A stretch of DNA of 64,000 nucleotides from Agrypnia vestita (GCA_016648135.1 JADDOH010000154.1:1-64000), one strand, 5' to 3'. Positions 41,622 to 53,483 are shown, numbered from the stretch's first letter. The notes: generated by a model from the sequence alone, not told the origin. A program made the numbers and translations.

Positions 41622-41742
41622 CATCCTTAGAAGAAGAGGAGGGTCATTACGCGTGGATTGAAGGTTTGGCCATCCTCATCTCTGTCATCGTGGTCGTCAT
41701 AGTTACAGCATTCAATGATTATACTAAGGAAAGACAATTTAG
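41622..41742 (+). CDS. PMCA: PMCA calcium pump, third coding exon (residues 117-157)
   Basis: Completes Pro117, then [18 protein letters not shown] and membrane segment 2 (about 130-147, [15 protein letters not shown]), ending NDYTKERQF and a split Arg157. The acceptor TTCCAG ends at 41621; the donor is TTTAG|GTGAGT at 41743. The NDY(T/S)KERQFR sequence after TM2 is a PMCA hallmark; the family continues with GLQ-type residues of the actuator domain, which I do not find in the remaining 22 kb. The next exon must therefore lie to the right. Confidence 0.97.
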
Positions 41743-42299
41743 GTGAGTGCACATGGTCAATTGTGATATTGCCAAAAAATATAATAAGTAAATCGTAAAT
41801 AATTGTTACTTTTATAAAAAACTTTTTTCCACTCTTATTTTTGAGTAATTTCCATCAAAAATGAGAGATTTTTTATGTTTGAACTATGGTCTATAATTAC
41901 TGAAATTCTTCTTAATCTGCTTCTGTTATTTACAAATGTCGATAAGCATTTAATTTCCAAAACAAAAAAAAATATTGGGAAACCAATCTCAAATGTAAAC
42001 AAATCATTTTTTACATTAGCACACAACTCACCATTTTTGATAATCCAAACGACCTATGATCTTTAATTGCTGAAATTCTACGCAATTTGCTTCAGCTTTT
42101 CACGAAATGCCAATCGTAATTTAACTTTCGCAACAAATAACATTATCGCTAAATCGTAGAATGTTTGTGTAGCATGTAAACATCGCGCCATCTTATAGCG
42201 CTAGAGACGAACTACGTTACGTAGAGAATTATGTATTTTGATGATTAGAGTTAGATGGAGAGTATTTTTTAGATGGATCAGTCTTTCTTCTCCGCTTGC
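41743..42299. other. Start of intron 3, no supported feature
   Basis: AT-rich intron; small frames at 41835-42066 on both strands are chance. Confidence 0.45.
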
Positions 42300-43070
42300 C
42301 ATTAAAATATTGAGCTATTGTGCTTTCCATACTTCTGTATGTAATGGAGGCTTGGGTACCCTACAGTAGACACGTTAGGAGTCTGGTCACGTTCCGCCAA
42401 CGATTCCTTCGCTGCATTCTACAGATCCACTGGAGCGACCATACATCTAACATTACAGTTCTGCGTCGCTCTAAATGTCGGCCAATTGAAGACATGATCG
42501 TGGAAGCGGGATTGAGATGGACGGGACATGTGTTACGCATGGACGATCGCAGACTTCTGAAGCGGGTCTTATATGGGGAGATAGTGGGCAGGCGAAAGGC
42601 CGGAGGATAGAAGAAAAGATATAAAGACTGTCTCCGAGAATCACTGAGGGCCGGTTGTTTCAAGTTGGATTAAAGTAAGCGTTCTTTAAAAGCATAGATT
42701 TTTACGTTCTCCACCAATCAGACGATCCGTTTTCGTAAAAATCTATGCTTTTATCGACCGCTTACTTTGATCGAACTTGAAACAACCGGGCCTGAGCCTA
42801 TGTGGAGCACCTGAGAACTGGGAGCAGACGCCAGCAGTTGTGGCAGCCAGACGATTAAAAAATGAGCATCCAGCCGCAACTATGCTTTGACGGGACCGGC
42901 TAATGCAACCTGACCCCTCCCTATGTGAAATATGCGGGAGAGAGTGCGCCTCTCGAAAAATGGCTATTTTCCCATCGCAAAGTTCATGAGAAGCGCAGCA
43001 ACAACAATTAAGTCAGAATGGCGAGGGGATCCTCTATCATGAGGCCCGGCTACAACAACAACGGTGTCAA
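42300..43070 (+). pseudogene. LINE C-terminal fragment with zinc-finger-like tail, split by a MITE
   Basis: Reads LLYVMEAWVPYSRHVRSL, FRQRFLRCILQIHWSDHTSN, ITVLRRSKCRPIEDMIVEAG, LRWTGHVLRMDDRRLLKRVL; a stop; then KDCLRES. After the MITE at 42648-42792 it resumes with LCGAPENWEQTPAVVAARRL. It ends with a CEICGRECASRKWLFSHRK-type C2HC/C2H2 finger near 42935-43000. The LRW.GHV.RM.D.R motif and terminal finger are known from a large insect LINE family. Precise removal of the MITE plus one TGA restores the reading. Confidence 0.85.
42648..42792. mobile_element. Palindromic MITE family M3, copy 2 (145 bp, TSD TGA)
   Basis: Ends GGGCCGGTTGTTTCAAG and, reversed, GGCCCGGTTGTTTCAAG, flanked by TGA (42645-42647, 42793-42795). 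Its interior is the reverse complement of copy 1 at 40609-40752. Inserted in a LINE remnant. Confidence 0.88.
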
Positions 43071-43169
43071 ATAGACTTAACCTTTAAGTATGGACGTCAT
43101 TTTTTATTAACACTACTCAGGACATGGAGTTTCAAAGCTCCTGCGACGTTTTTAACAAATTTATTTGTA

Positions 43170-46100
43170 CTAGCAGGAAAGCAATCGGCTTCGCCGATTG
43201 CTTACTGCTAGGCCCTGCGGGCGGCTATTGTGGCCGCTTCGCGGCCATGGCCGCTGCGCGGCTAATTGTGTTTGCTGTGTAGCAAACACAATTGTTTACC
43301 TATGCCTACGTCAGCCACTTCGCGGCCAATTGTATCTGGGAAATTTCCATCTTTGCTATTGTGGCCGCTTCGCGGCCAATGACGGTCGTCCCGCGGCCAA
43401 TTGTGTTTGCTCTGCAACAAACACAATTGATTTCCTTACTGTTACAAAGTTAATAGAATTTGATAATTGGCCGTATTCTGAAGTAAGCGTTATTTCTTTT
43501 TTTGTTTATTGACAGTTACTGTATAATATTGTGATGCTGTCAACTCTGAGTTTTTAAGTTTGGCTGGTTTAAAAATAATGAATTCATCAACATTGAGGAG
43601 AAGAAAATCAGGTTTTAGTGTCTATGGTAGCTGTCAGTGACAGACAAAATTTCAGTGAAAAAATCAGGTTTTACTGTCTATGGTAGCTGTCAGTGACATA
43701 CAAAAAATGAAACAGCTATCGAATTCTTCTTTGTATTTATTTTTATCGATAAAATTACAGCGTCTTATTTATTAATAAATTACATAGCATTTTAGTTTAA
43801 TGATTATTGATAAATGAATGTATTTTAAAAATATATCATTTTGTAGTCCATTTCACGACCATCATCTTTAATACTATCCACATAATAAAATGTAAAGATT
43901 GGACCTTCTAAACGCCCGAGTACATCTTCGTTAATCAATCGAGCATATCATTTAGGGGAACATCCGCTATAGAATGTACTTCATTATATATGCTTTGAAC
44001 AACATTTTGACTTACACTTTCATTTGGAATAAGCACTGATGACGCATACTTTCCTTCCACAGGAGGCAGCTTTCCATCGCCTAAATCTAAAAGCCACTGT
44101 GTAAATGAATTTTCACCTTCTAAAGCGGGGACATTTGTTTTCAAATTGAAAATAGTAAAATTTTTCCAATGTTGGCTGTTTTTAATAGATGTCGCTACTA
44201 ACTGACCGCGAGAAGCCCTTCGAGAAACTGGTAGAATTTGTCTAGTCGCCACCCAAAATGATTACTTTATTGCCAAAAATATCATTATTACCCATTATAT
44301 CGCGCAGAGTACGTTCAATTATATCTAAAGCTATAACTGGCGCCATCGGTGCTTCATCCCAGATGATAACATCAGCTGCACTTATAATTGCACGGTTCTT
44401 GGATGTCACTCTGCATGTTGTGTTATTCTATAAATCAAGAAGTAAATTAAAAGCCATGTGACATGTACGTCCACCTGGTAATAAAATTGCTGATATTCCT
44501 GTCCAAGCAACAGATAAAACTTTCTTAGATCTTCCTCTTCAAGTATGTATAATAGTCTTATAAAGGAACGTTTTACCTGTGCCACCAGGACCGTCAATAA
44601 AGAAACATTTTTTTGTTTCAGGTACATCTGAAATTTTTTACTTAATATACTGTCGAAAGCACAATGTTCTCGATTGAGTTTTCCAGCCATCTCTAACCCT
44701 AAAGAACTTTCTAATGCTAAATTAATATCAACCACTTCATTATAAGTATTGCTGTAATCTGGTCCCGGCAAACCCTGTGATGTGCATGAAGAATTTTCAT
44801 TTATTAATGCCTTTTGAATATACAAAAGGGAACAATTTTGTGCAATTTCTGCAGTAGCACCTTGACGACTAAAGTCTTCTGACATCAAATCTTTGAAATC
44901 GTTCCACAGCTGCAACGGATCTGGTGGGAGGCAATGAATCATTAATAAGACAAATAGGTCACGAAGAGCTTTGGGCATCATATACGTTGAAGCTTCAGCC
45001 ATGCAACGCTGCCATTCTCCAATATCATCGATGAGTCCTAATTCTCGTACTGCATCACGAAATGTAGGAACTAAGACAACCATTAATAGTCCGCAAAGAT
45101 TCAAAGGACGTAGCGCCAGTCACTTGTAAAAGAATAAGTCTTAAATGGTATAATTCTATATTTCTAGGAGAAACGGGGGACATGCGACCAATAATCTTGT
45201 CCCCGCCACATTGCCTCTTCTTCCACTGCTTATTGCTAGAAAAAACATAGAAATTAGTTAAATCCTGATACTTAATATTACATGCCTCATTATCTTGTTG
45301 GTTAAGTTTAAACCATGCAGTTAATGTTGTATTATTTAAGGCTGTAGAGTCCAACCAAATTCACCTGATGGAAATAACAATGGAAAAACCATCGGATCTA
45401 AATGTTTTGATAACATATTAATACGCTGGAGACCTCCTACATTCTTAGGGTGAACAGCAAAATCTACGTTTGGCGGTAACCTACCTTCGTAATCTGCTAC
45501 ATACACAATGGCGACTTCATTATTATTAGATGGAGCATTATACCTTCTTTGGTCATCTAACGAAGAACGCGTAAAGAGTAGTTGAATATTCCGCATCTGG
45601 CCCCCGTGCTCTGCAACTATAGATTCTTCTTCCTCAACTGCTTCTTTCAAACTTTTGTATTGGAGAGCATATGGACTTACACGACGGATGACATTATCAA
45701 TAGTTTCCATTATATTTTGTTGACATCTAAGGTTAGACGGATGGCTCATACGTACCCTGACTGCTTCATCCGCATCGTAAACATATAGTTGCGCATATGC
45801 CGGCACCTCTCCATCACTCTGCAATCTTCTAGACGTTCTATGATATACTTCACCTGAAATTTTTAAACAATACGGGCCTACACCTGGTATGTCACTTATT
45901 TGCACTCCGAAAGATGCAAATGCATTAGCACAGTTGTACTGCACATTTAAAATAAGATTTCGCATTTCTTCCTTCAGCATACACTCTTTGCCTAGCTTTT
46001 TTACGTTCCCGCTGGTCAGCATTCCTTCTTTCAAATTCCTCTTCTGTTATGTTTGACAGTCTACGTCTGGCATTTCTTCTTTCATGTTGTGAACTCGAAT

Positions 46101-46686
46101 CGCATTATCAAATTGCCGGTTTGTGATGTTGAGTCTTCCATTGGAATTCTGAAAAATAATAATATTTATGTATAATATGGAGAAAATGACACGTAAAATG
46201 ACATTCGCGCCACGCGCTGTGAGTCTTTTGAGGTTATATGAGAGACGTTATGACGTTAATCTAAGGTTAAGTTCACTTTGCAGTTTAAATAAAATATAAA
46301 GCGTAATAAATGTTTAATAAATAAATGTTTTGAACGTTTATTGAAGCAAGATTAATGCAAAAACAATAAAAAGAAAAGCGTAAACGTATACTTACTGTCA
46401 ATGTCATAAAGCGTCATTCTGTGGTATGACCAGCACAAAAATTCGTTGACTGCAATTACGTTGGCTGTTTTGAATACACGGATTCCACGAAAATATTTAA
46501 AAAAATCTATAAATTCCGATATTTTAATTTTCGATAATTTGGATTTGGATGTTTTTTGATATCAGTTTGTTCGTATTCCTATATTTTTTAATCTTTTTAA
46601 TGTACTCTAAAATGTTTTTTTTTAAACTGGCAACAGAAATTATCCATATGCAGAAACGACATTGGTTGGAGTAATTAATATATAGA
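43170..46686 (-). mobile_element. Helitron family H1, coding copy (3517 bp), Rep domain deleted
   Basis: Minus-strand 5' end TCTATATATTAATTACTCC (right, 46686) after A. The 3' end at 43170 is the same hairpin GCAATCGGC-GAA-GCCGATTGC, TTTCCTG, CTAG before T as in the 723-bp copy at 35824. The 3' subterminal hairpin chain (43170-43435) is shared too. The element carries a degenerate Helitron replicase/helicase gene (43840-46150). A 53-bp tandem duplication (AATCAGGTTTTAGTGTC type) lies near 43600-43700. Confidence 0.88.
43840..46150 (-). pseudogene. Helitron RepHel protein, decayed and lacking the Rep nuclease
   Basis: N-terminal Helitron domain (46034-45346): YNCANAFASFGVQ, YHRTSRRLQSDGEVPAYAQL, RRYNAPSNNNEVA, and FPLLFPSGEFGW. 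The next recognisable protein, TALNNTTLTAWFKLNQQD and RMSPVSPRNIELYHLRLILL (45354-45060), is the region after Rep. The HUH/two-tyrosine Rep nuclease that normally lies between them is gone. The Pif1-type helicase follows: ASTYMMPKALRDLFV, Walker A GPGGTGKT (about 44569-44592), Walker B IIWDEAPM (about 44350-44368), then GGD-RQILPVSRRASRGQLV (about 44250). It stops matching near 43840, short of the usual C-terminus. Several frameshifts and stops. It cannot drive its own transposition. Confidence 0.88.
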
Positions 46687-46820
46687 TATACAACTTTAAA
46701 AAAAAAAGTGTTCTAACGGTGTAATTGGTGTAAGTTGCATTATGTGTGATCATTGATCATTTAACCTAGCTCATACAGACCATAAGCCTAGGGTCACCCT
46801 ACATATAAAGTGCAGTATCT

Positions 46821-47060
46821 GTGGAATACGTGAAAGAGAGTGAACTAGGAAGGGAGCGAGAAAGAGCGCGTAAGGTCGGCCAGGACCGCGTGAAAGAGAG
46901 TGAACTACGGAGGGTGCGAGACAGACCGCGTAAGGTCAGCCAGGACCTCGTGAAAGAGAGTGAACTACGGAGGGAGCGAGAAAGAGCGCGCAAGGTCGGC
47001 CGGGACCGCGTGAAAGCAGACTTATTTGAGCCACCGCGTTATGCGGATCGCGCGCCATAG
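46821..47060 (+). repeat. 60-bp (20-codon) in-frame tandem repeat, charged open frame
   Basis: Three full 60-bp units and a partial fourth keep an 79-codon plus-strand frame open. The repeated 20-mer is VKESEL(G/R)R.RERARKV then (G/S)(Q/R)D(R/L), ending VKADLFEPPRYADRAP, stop at 47058. The opposite strand is open too, as expected for such a repeat. The unit is highly charged and would be helical. No family recognised; it may be part of an LTR, since AATAAA-like sequence follows at about 47090. Confidence 0.55.
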
Positions 47061-47194
47061 CATATATCTTACATTGTATAAAGTCATCCCAATAAAAGCT
47101 GTAACTGTACCACCGTGTATTATTGGCACCAGCATCCACTGCAAGAAGAACCCAACGCCACGCAGCAGATCTTAACATTGGCGTAGTAAAGATT
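47061..47194. other. Possible LTR end (weak)
   Basis: AATAAAAGCTGTAACTG near 47090, then TATTGGCACCAGCATCC near 47122. The order is reminiscent of an LTR terminus followed by a primer-binding site. Weak evidence only. Confidence 0.25.
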
Positions 47195-47440
47195 TCATAA
47201 AGACTTATATGTACATTTTCCATATAAACAGCTTCGTCTCTGTGAGACTTCATTAATGTTTCTTTATTCAAAGTGAACAAACCCAGTTATTGTGTTCTCA
47301 AAACATACATATAAAAATGACTTATATGTACATTTTCCATATAAATAGCTTCGTCTCTGTGAGACTTCGATAATGTTTCTTTATTCATGGTGAACAAATC
47401 CAGTTATCGTGTTCTCAGAACGTACATATAAAAATATTGT
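47195..47440 (+). repeat. Repeat family R2, tandem pair (about 120 bp each)
   Basis: Two head-to-tail copies containing GACTTATATGTACATTTTCC, CTTCGTCTCTGTGAGACTTC and a GTGTTCTCA(A/G)AAC(A/G)TACATAT end, with small differences. Confidence 0.75.
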
Positions 47441-47559
47441 TAAAAAATGTGATTCGTAAATCTTCAGACTGATGAAGTGTCTGCCTTAGCCAAGATATTG
47501 CGTCCGAGGCTGAAAAAACTTCTCCAGCTCTGGCTCCGTGCAGGAAGCGGTAATATGTT

Positions 47560-48125
47560 TCAGAAGTGTAAAGAATTCACGCAGGCTTCCAGAAAACGTT
47601 CGCTACAGGAGTAGCTGTAAATCTTCGCATGAATACTCCATTCGGAGGGAGATATTTGATATATGGCTCAAGATCAAGAACGAAGATGGATGTACTCGAA
47701 GATAGTAGACCCCGCATCCATGGAAGAGATACGTCTCTGAATTTTATCTCAATACCGTGTGTGTGGCAAATGCATTTATGGTTAATAAAGAATGAAGATA
47801 GAGGAATGAATGTATAGCTGATCTTGGCATAATTAATAGAATTAAAAAAGGGTCGCTCGGGAGATTTGGGCATGTTGAGCGAATAAATGATAAGAAAGAT
47901 ATAAAAAGTGTTGACGGTACCAGAAAGAGAGCAACCGCGGAAGACGTGGCACGATTAGATTAACCAGATATTGGAAAATGATCTCGTTAGAATCCTCGAA
48001 AACCATCGAGCTTGCGTGCTAAGATGTATGAATGTGGATAAGGCGAGAGTTGCATGTCGGGACAAAAAAGTGTGGCGCTCTATCCTCTCTGCTTACCTCC
48101 ACGGGGAAACAGGGCTATGAGGCTA
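47560..48125 (+). pseudogene. LINE C-terminal fragment (same family as 6690-7330)
   Basis: From about 47815 reads ADLGIINRIKKGSLG and FGHVERINDKKDIK, and ends with KSVALYPLCL-type frames over GGCGCTCTATCCTCTCTGC, the same sequence as at 7280-7310. Earlier sequence (47560-47815) may belong to it but is not recognisable. Decayed. Confidence 0.7.
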
Positions 48126-50289
48126 GAGGATTAATGAATTTTTGGGAAGGTTTGCGTGTTCGTTAAGTGAAATTATTAAACAACACAAAAGAAAATGTTC
48201 TATGCCCACTTGATCTGGGGAGATGATTTGATCCTATCATCTAGCGGCACTGCTTGTAATCTCATTCGTTATGCGCTGACTTTTTCTCGCTCATTCACCT
48301 CTTGAATGTTTTAGAAGTCTTTGGTCCTAAGCGGTAACCACTCAGCTGTTTAAATCTCGGTAATATGTAGCCGCGGCGAGCCTTGTAATATGTGTGGCTC
48401 TGCAGGGCCGCCACAAATATTTTATACAAGAAACACTTTAGACAATTTTTCTGCTATAATGATTGATATATTGACATTTGACATATGTCTTAACATTTCT
48501 CATACAAACTTTTCGCTTACATAAAATGTTGCTTTAGAGTAGTGTAATGAGGCTATTATCTCGAGAAAAGGTGAAGATGATTTGTAAAAAAAGACAAAAA
48601 CTCAAACTCTCTATCAATACCATCAATAGAACCATCAATATCTATAACTAATTAATCTGAAAAGTAGGACAAACTTTTTCTTCTTCGGTTTGTTCCCATT
48701 TTTTGGAGGGTCGTAAACTCCCGGGTTGTAGCCTTACGATGTTCTAGACAATTTTTTCACTTTTCTTCACTGCGCACAGTGCCAATAGAATATCCTGTAG
48801 CGTCTTTCATTTGATCGGTTCAATCTCTTTGTCTCCGACGTTCTTCTTTCCCAGTCACTACCAGTTTCTCCAGATTATCAATTTATCAGCATATCAAAAA
48901 AGTAGAGAATGGATTATCTATCGCAAATTTGTAGTTGCAACAAGATATCAGTACAACTGCTGTACAATTTATCAGTTTAGATGAACACAACGTATTCGCG
49001 TTAGTTTTTTACGTTCTTTATCTGTCTCTTTCTCTTTAGAGTCCTATCTCCTTAAAAAAACCATGTCCATGCCTTTTTCGACATTTTCTAAATTAACTGT
49101 GGTTGATGATTTTCCACTGTGAGGGCCGTCTTTACCATCCTGCAATCCGCACTTAAAATCGGCTGCCCGCATTATAACTTTTGCATAGGTCAAAACAAAT
49201 TCAAATTCAAAAAGCAATCACTTCCCAGATTTACTTTGGAGTAAAAGCTTTGATAAAAACATTGAATCACGGAGCGTGGCTGAAAATTATAAATTTTCAC
49301 AATTTTGTCAAAGGCGATAAATTGAAACCGCTGTAAAATTACATTTTTGATGGATTTGACGTTAACGTTGTTGAGATTTTCACGCTGATCATTAAATTGG
49401 TTGAAAAACATAAACTATCTCTATGTGGGTTTAATAATAAATATCTCAATTTAAGAGACTATCGGAATATTATATTTCATCGAGAGGTGAAGTAGTAAAC
49501 TTAATTAAATATTTCTGCACATTGTCGAGTCTTTAGACTCCCAATCCTACGAAGACAAGGGGATGAAAAAAATGATAATAAATATAATTTATTATTTCAC
49601 CTGCCAATGAGAGATTCTGATACTCTCTAAACTTGATTAATAATATACAAAATTATAATTAAATTTACGTAGAAAAGGCATTAATGTTCCTCGCTCAATT
49701 TAAGGATTGTTTGAATATTTAATGTAATTTTGATTTCATTCATCTGATCCCAACGCAAATCACCGGAGTCGGAAGAGAGTCGGGAGTGGATTTGAAGGGA
49801 AGTTATGAAAGAAGATGAAGGATTGACAGGATACAATTAACTTGTGGACTGTTATGATGATGGACGAAGGAAGAGGAGGCTTTACTTACCAATGCCGCAA
49901 TGTCCATTTTTCTCCAAACGATACGAGATGAGCTCAAGTTTGGCGTTGTTGTTGCGTTGGCGATAGTAATCAATCAATACCTTTAACATACTTTACATAC
50001 CAGATAATACTGAGAAACTGACAATTTTGTGACAATATCGTAATGATCCTGCTTCACTTCCAAAAGTGTAGGTAAGCAAAGTAAGGTAACGAAAGAAAAC
50101 GGTTTCACTCGTCGAGCGGTAGTTTTAAATCGACGGCAAGGTGTAGGATGAGGAAAAAAATCGGAGTCGTGACGTTAATGCCAATCATATCAAGACTCTC
50201 GAAAATTTAACGACAAAACGAATGTCGAGTCGTTGCGAATACTAAACGGCACTAATGTTATTAATAATAATAATAATATAATAATATTA
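48126..50289. other. Intron 3, no supported feature
   Basis: About 2.1 kb. I see no protein motif, RNA gene, tandem array or paired element ends. Small minus-strand frame 49190-49411 is unsupported. Confidence 0.4.
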
Positions 50290-51036
50290 TGCTGATGTTA
50301 TATTTCTTCATAAACTAGCTACATCTAAGATTGACTGCCCGGCATTGCTGCAGCGCATCTCCCTGAGAGTACCCGGAAGATCCACTAGATCGGTTGAGAC
50401 CTTGAGCCTTTCACACTGTAATACCAACTCCCGGCAAAACTCTTCTATATACCGCTCGACTAATTTGTTCAACTCTATATTCAGCGACTTGGATCTTTTC
50501 AATTCATCGATCTATGAATTTAAAACTCTTGGATATTCACCTCGGTCATAAACCTTCTTTTTTTTCCTCTTCTTTAATGCATCTTCTTTCTTTTGAACTG
50601 ACTTCGTATATGTAATTTTTTATCTTGTATCTTTCTTTGATTAACATTTTTTCTTTTGCCCAGACCTCGTATATATATATACATATATATATATATGCAG
50701 ATGTATTGATCAGATATCTTTATGCTATACATATATCTTTTGCACTTCTTTTTATTCTTATCTCTTGTCCTTTTTACTAAGTAGATTTGTCCTTTCCTAT
50801 CCATTCCTTATTCTTCTTTTACCTCTAATTCTTTGACTCCCATAGTTTGTCCATAACTTAAAACTTTCACTTTTTTGGTTTTTTATTATATAACTCAAGT
50901 TATTGTTGCTTTATGTTAAAACACAACAGGTTAATTCTGTGGAAATTTGTAAGATGGTCTCTATACTGTTCAATAATCATGTATAATTTCTTTATATGTA
51001 CTGTTAGTTTCCCATAAATAAATAAATAAATAAATA
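50290..51036 (+). pseudogene. Jockey-like LINE 3' end
   Basis: A plus-strand frame reads IDCPALLQRISLRVPGRSTR and SIFSDLDLFNSSIYEFKTLG (50330-50550). It matches the last about 80 residues of the LINE at 10035-12347 (IDCPQLLERICLRVPSR). The 3' untranslated region ends in (AAAT)n at 51017-51036. Strongly 5'-truncated. Confidence 0.85.
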
Positions 51037-51039
51037 GTG

Positions 51040-51225
51040 CTTTTCTAATGTGTGGATGATTTTAACGGTAGAATTGTTGAACATTACACTGTGTTAAGTA
51101 ATCGCTTATACAGATCGAAAGCCTTGAGCCACCATATAAATACTTCCTTACACGTTTGCCATATAAATATCTTCGTCTCTGTGAGACTTCTATAATTTAT
51201 TTTAATTACTAATATTTTTTATTTT
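51040..51225 (+). repeat. Repeat family R2 member
   Basis: Contains GAACATTACACTGTGTTAAG and ends CTTCGTCTCTGTGAGACTTC then ATAATTTATTTTAATTA, as at 9490 (same orientation). Confidence 0.65.
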
Positions 51226-51663
51226 AGGCACAGCTTTGTGATAGTTTGTACGGGGCGCACGCCCCTAGTAAGTCGATACTTCGTACATTATCACCGTGAT
51301 ATAAAGTTTATTAACACTTTACTCGTACATTTTACTGGGCATTCGGTCTTTATCGATCGGAAGAATGTGGCGGGCGATAAAGTATCGCACAACAAGGAGC
51401 AACGCACATTAATACTGGTTAACTGGACACCAGCACGTAAGGGCTGTCGTCCTGGCCAGAGAAGAGTCCTTACACGTGTATCGCCGTAAGTACTTCCGAG
51501 TAATAATGTTCTCTGACACAGTGGTTCCCAAAGTTGACAGGACCGCGACCCGCAAAAAAAAAATTCAATTTTCGGGACCCACCTCTTGCCTTACATTTTC
51601 CCAATACATATTGTAACTATGCGAAAGACTGTTTAATTAAGAAAAAAGAAAAACTTCCAAATA

Positions 51664-52949
51664 TTAGGTCCTTACATATGAAATTGGCGTTTAGTATGGG
51701 AGGAACATAAAGCCGATTTTTTTTTATTATAATATATTTATTTAATCAAAGTATGTACCATTGCTATCTATGCACTTTTGCCATCTTATAGGTAGTTCAT
51801 CGATCCCTTTACTAAAAAAAACATTCGGACGGGAATCAATAAAATCTTTGAAGGCGGTTTGGACTGCCCCATCGGAGTTGAATTTTTTCCTTTGCAAGAA
51901 GTTATCCAAATTTCGAAAAAAATGGTGATCTGTTGGGGCAAGGTCCGGAGAGTACGGTGGATGTCTTAGACATTCCAATTGAAGCTCCTCTAATTTGGTA
52001 GCCGTCTGTTGTGCAGTATGTGGTCTAGCGTTATCATGAAGCAGCAGTGGCCTAGAGCGATTAACCAGCCTCGGTTGTTTAGCAGCTAGCTTTTCCATCA
52101 GGGTTTGCAGTTGCTGACAACAGACATCTGCCGTAATCGTCTGGCCAGATTTAAGAAAGCTGTAGTGAACGACACCAGCACTAGTCCACCAAACGCTCAC
52201 AAGTAACTTTTTTGGAGCAATTTTCGCTTGGGGCATGGTTTGGCTGGTTCGGCAGGGTTCAGCCATTGCGATGAGCGCTTCCAATTATCGTACAGGATCC
52301 ACTTTTCATCACAGGTAATGATTCGATTTAAAATCCCTTCATTATTGTGCCGGTTGAGTAATGCAACGCAGCAGTCAAAGCGCGTTTGTTGATTTGCTTC
52401 ACTCAATTCGTGAGATACCCACCTTTCAAGCTTTTTCACCTTACCAATTTGCTTCAAGTGGATTAAAACAGTTTTATCACTAACACCGCAGCCTGCAGCT
52501 AACTCGGATGTGGTTTTGCGATGGATCCGCTTCCACAATAGCCTTCAATTCTTCATTATCAACTTTGGTCTCCGGCCGTCCACGGGGCTTGTTCTGCAGG
52601 TCGAAATTTCCAGAACGAAAACGTTGGAACCAAAAACGCACTGTGTTTTCTTTTGCGGCACCGTCGCCATACACATCATTAATCCTTCGAGCCGTTTCTG
52701 CAGCACTGGTGCCACGGTGGAACTCGTACTCGTAAATAACGCGATATTTCAAGTTTTTCATTTTGTAAACTGAGTGACGCAAAGAAAAAAACAATTGAGG
52801 AAAAAACAAATGAATTATAATTTTTAAAACACAAATACATGAGTAAATAGCTGTATAAATTTGGATTTGTAATTCCTAACCAAAGAGAAGATATTTGAGA
52901 TCAAATTTGCCAGTACGGCAAAACGCCAATTTCATATGTAAGGACCTAA
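51664..52949 (-). mobile_element. mariner element, copy 3 (1286 bp)
   Basis: Complete element with ends TTAGGTCCTTACATATG on both sides (right reversed) and TA duplications at 51662-51663 and 52950-52951. Inserted in the hAT element at 51519-53583. Confidence 0.96.
51742..52761 (-). pseudogene. mariner transposase, two compensating frameshifts
   Basis: Same 1020-base span as the intact gene at 4301-5320. One extra A near 52515 (in the second DNA-binding unit) and one missing base near 52218 (before KKLLVSVWW) put about 100 codons out of frame. The catalytic motifs HDNARPH and SPDLAPTD are intact on the 3' side, and ITCDEKW is in the shifted middle part. Few other differences from the intact copy (for example Y to C in ITADVCCQQ), so it is young but inactive. 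Confidence 0.93.
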
Positions 52950-52994
52950 TATAATCTAAATTTTCCATTACAAAAAATATTAATATGTGATATT

Positions 52995-53483
52995 TTAATG
53001 GGAAGGATACATTTGTTGCCTATTTTTTGTCATAATGGCATTAGTGTCGACTTCAATTTTAGTCACTTTTAATCGCAGTGAATTCAATACGTCCAATTTA
53101 TTTTTGTATTTAGTCTTATTAGAAACCATGGCAGAAAAGCTCACTTCACATAAGTATGTGGTAGTGAAGGGGAGGAGGACTTCCATGACTTTATCAGAAA
53201 AGCAGGCATAAATATCAGCAACCAAAAGCCAGAATTTTGCTAATTGCTTGAGATTAAAAGTATTTTTCAGCGACGTATCTTCCGATAAATTAATAAGGAC
53301 TTCACGTTCTTTTGTTGATATTTCTGTTGGTACGTTGTCTTGAAATGTATTACAAATCCAGTTTATCCTGTCGAACTTTTCCATCTCTTCTTCAAAGAAG
53401 GCGTTAAAGTTATTTTTCAACACTGTTAAATGAGTGAAAATTGCAGACAATACACTGATATCTGGTTGCAATGCGTTTTCCAT
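52995..53483 (-). pseudogene. hAT transposase C-terminal fragment (ZBED5/FAM200-like)
   Basis: A minus-strand frame of 162 codons. It ends with LLPFTTTYLCEVSFSAMVSN, then KTKYKNKLDVLNSLRLKV and QQMYPSH. The LPF.TTYLCE..FSA....K.K.RN.L pattern is the hAT dimerisation region as found in ZBED5/FAM200/SCAND3-type proteins. Catalytic residues upstream are missing. It lies inside hAT terminal repeats, so it is a transposon remnant rather than a host gene. Confidence 0.82.

Noticed and set aside
51226..51489. Candidate next PMCA exon after an AG acceptor (83-codon frame)
   Set aside because: None of the three frames matches the expected residues after [10 protein letters not shown], and the segment directly follows a dispersed repeat.
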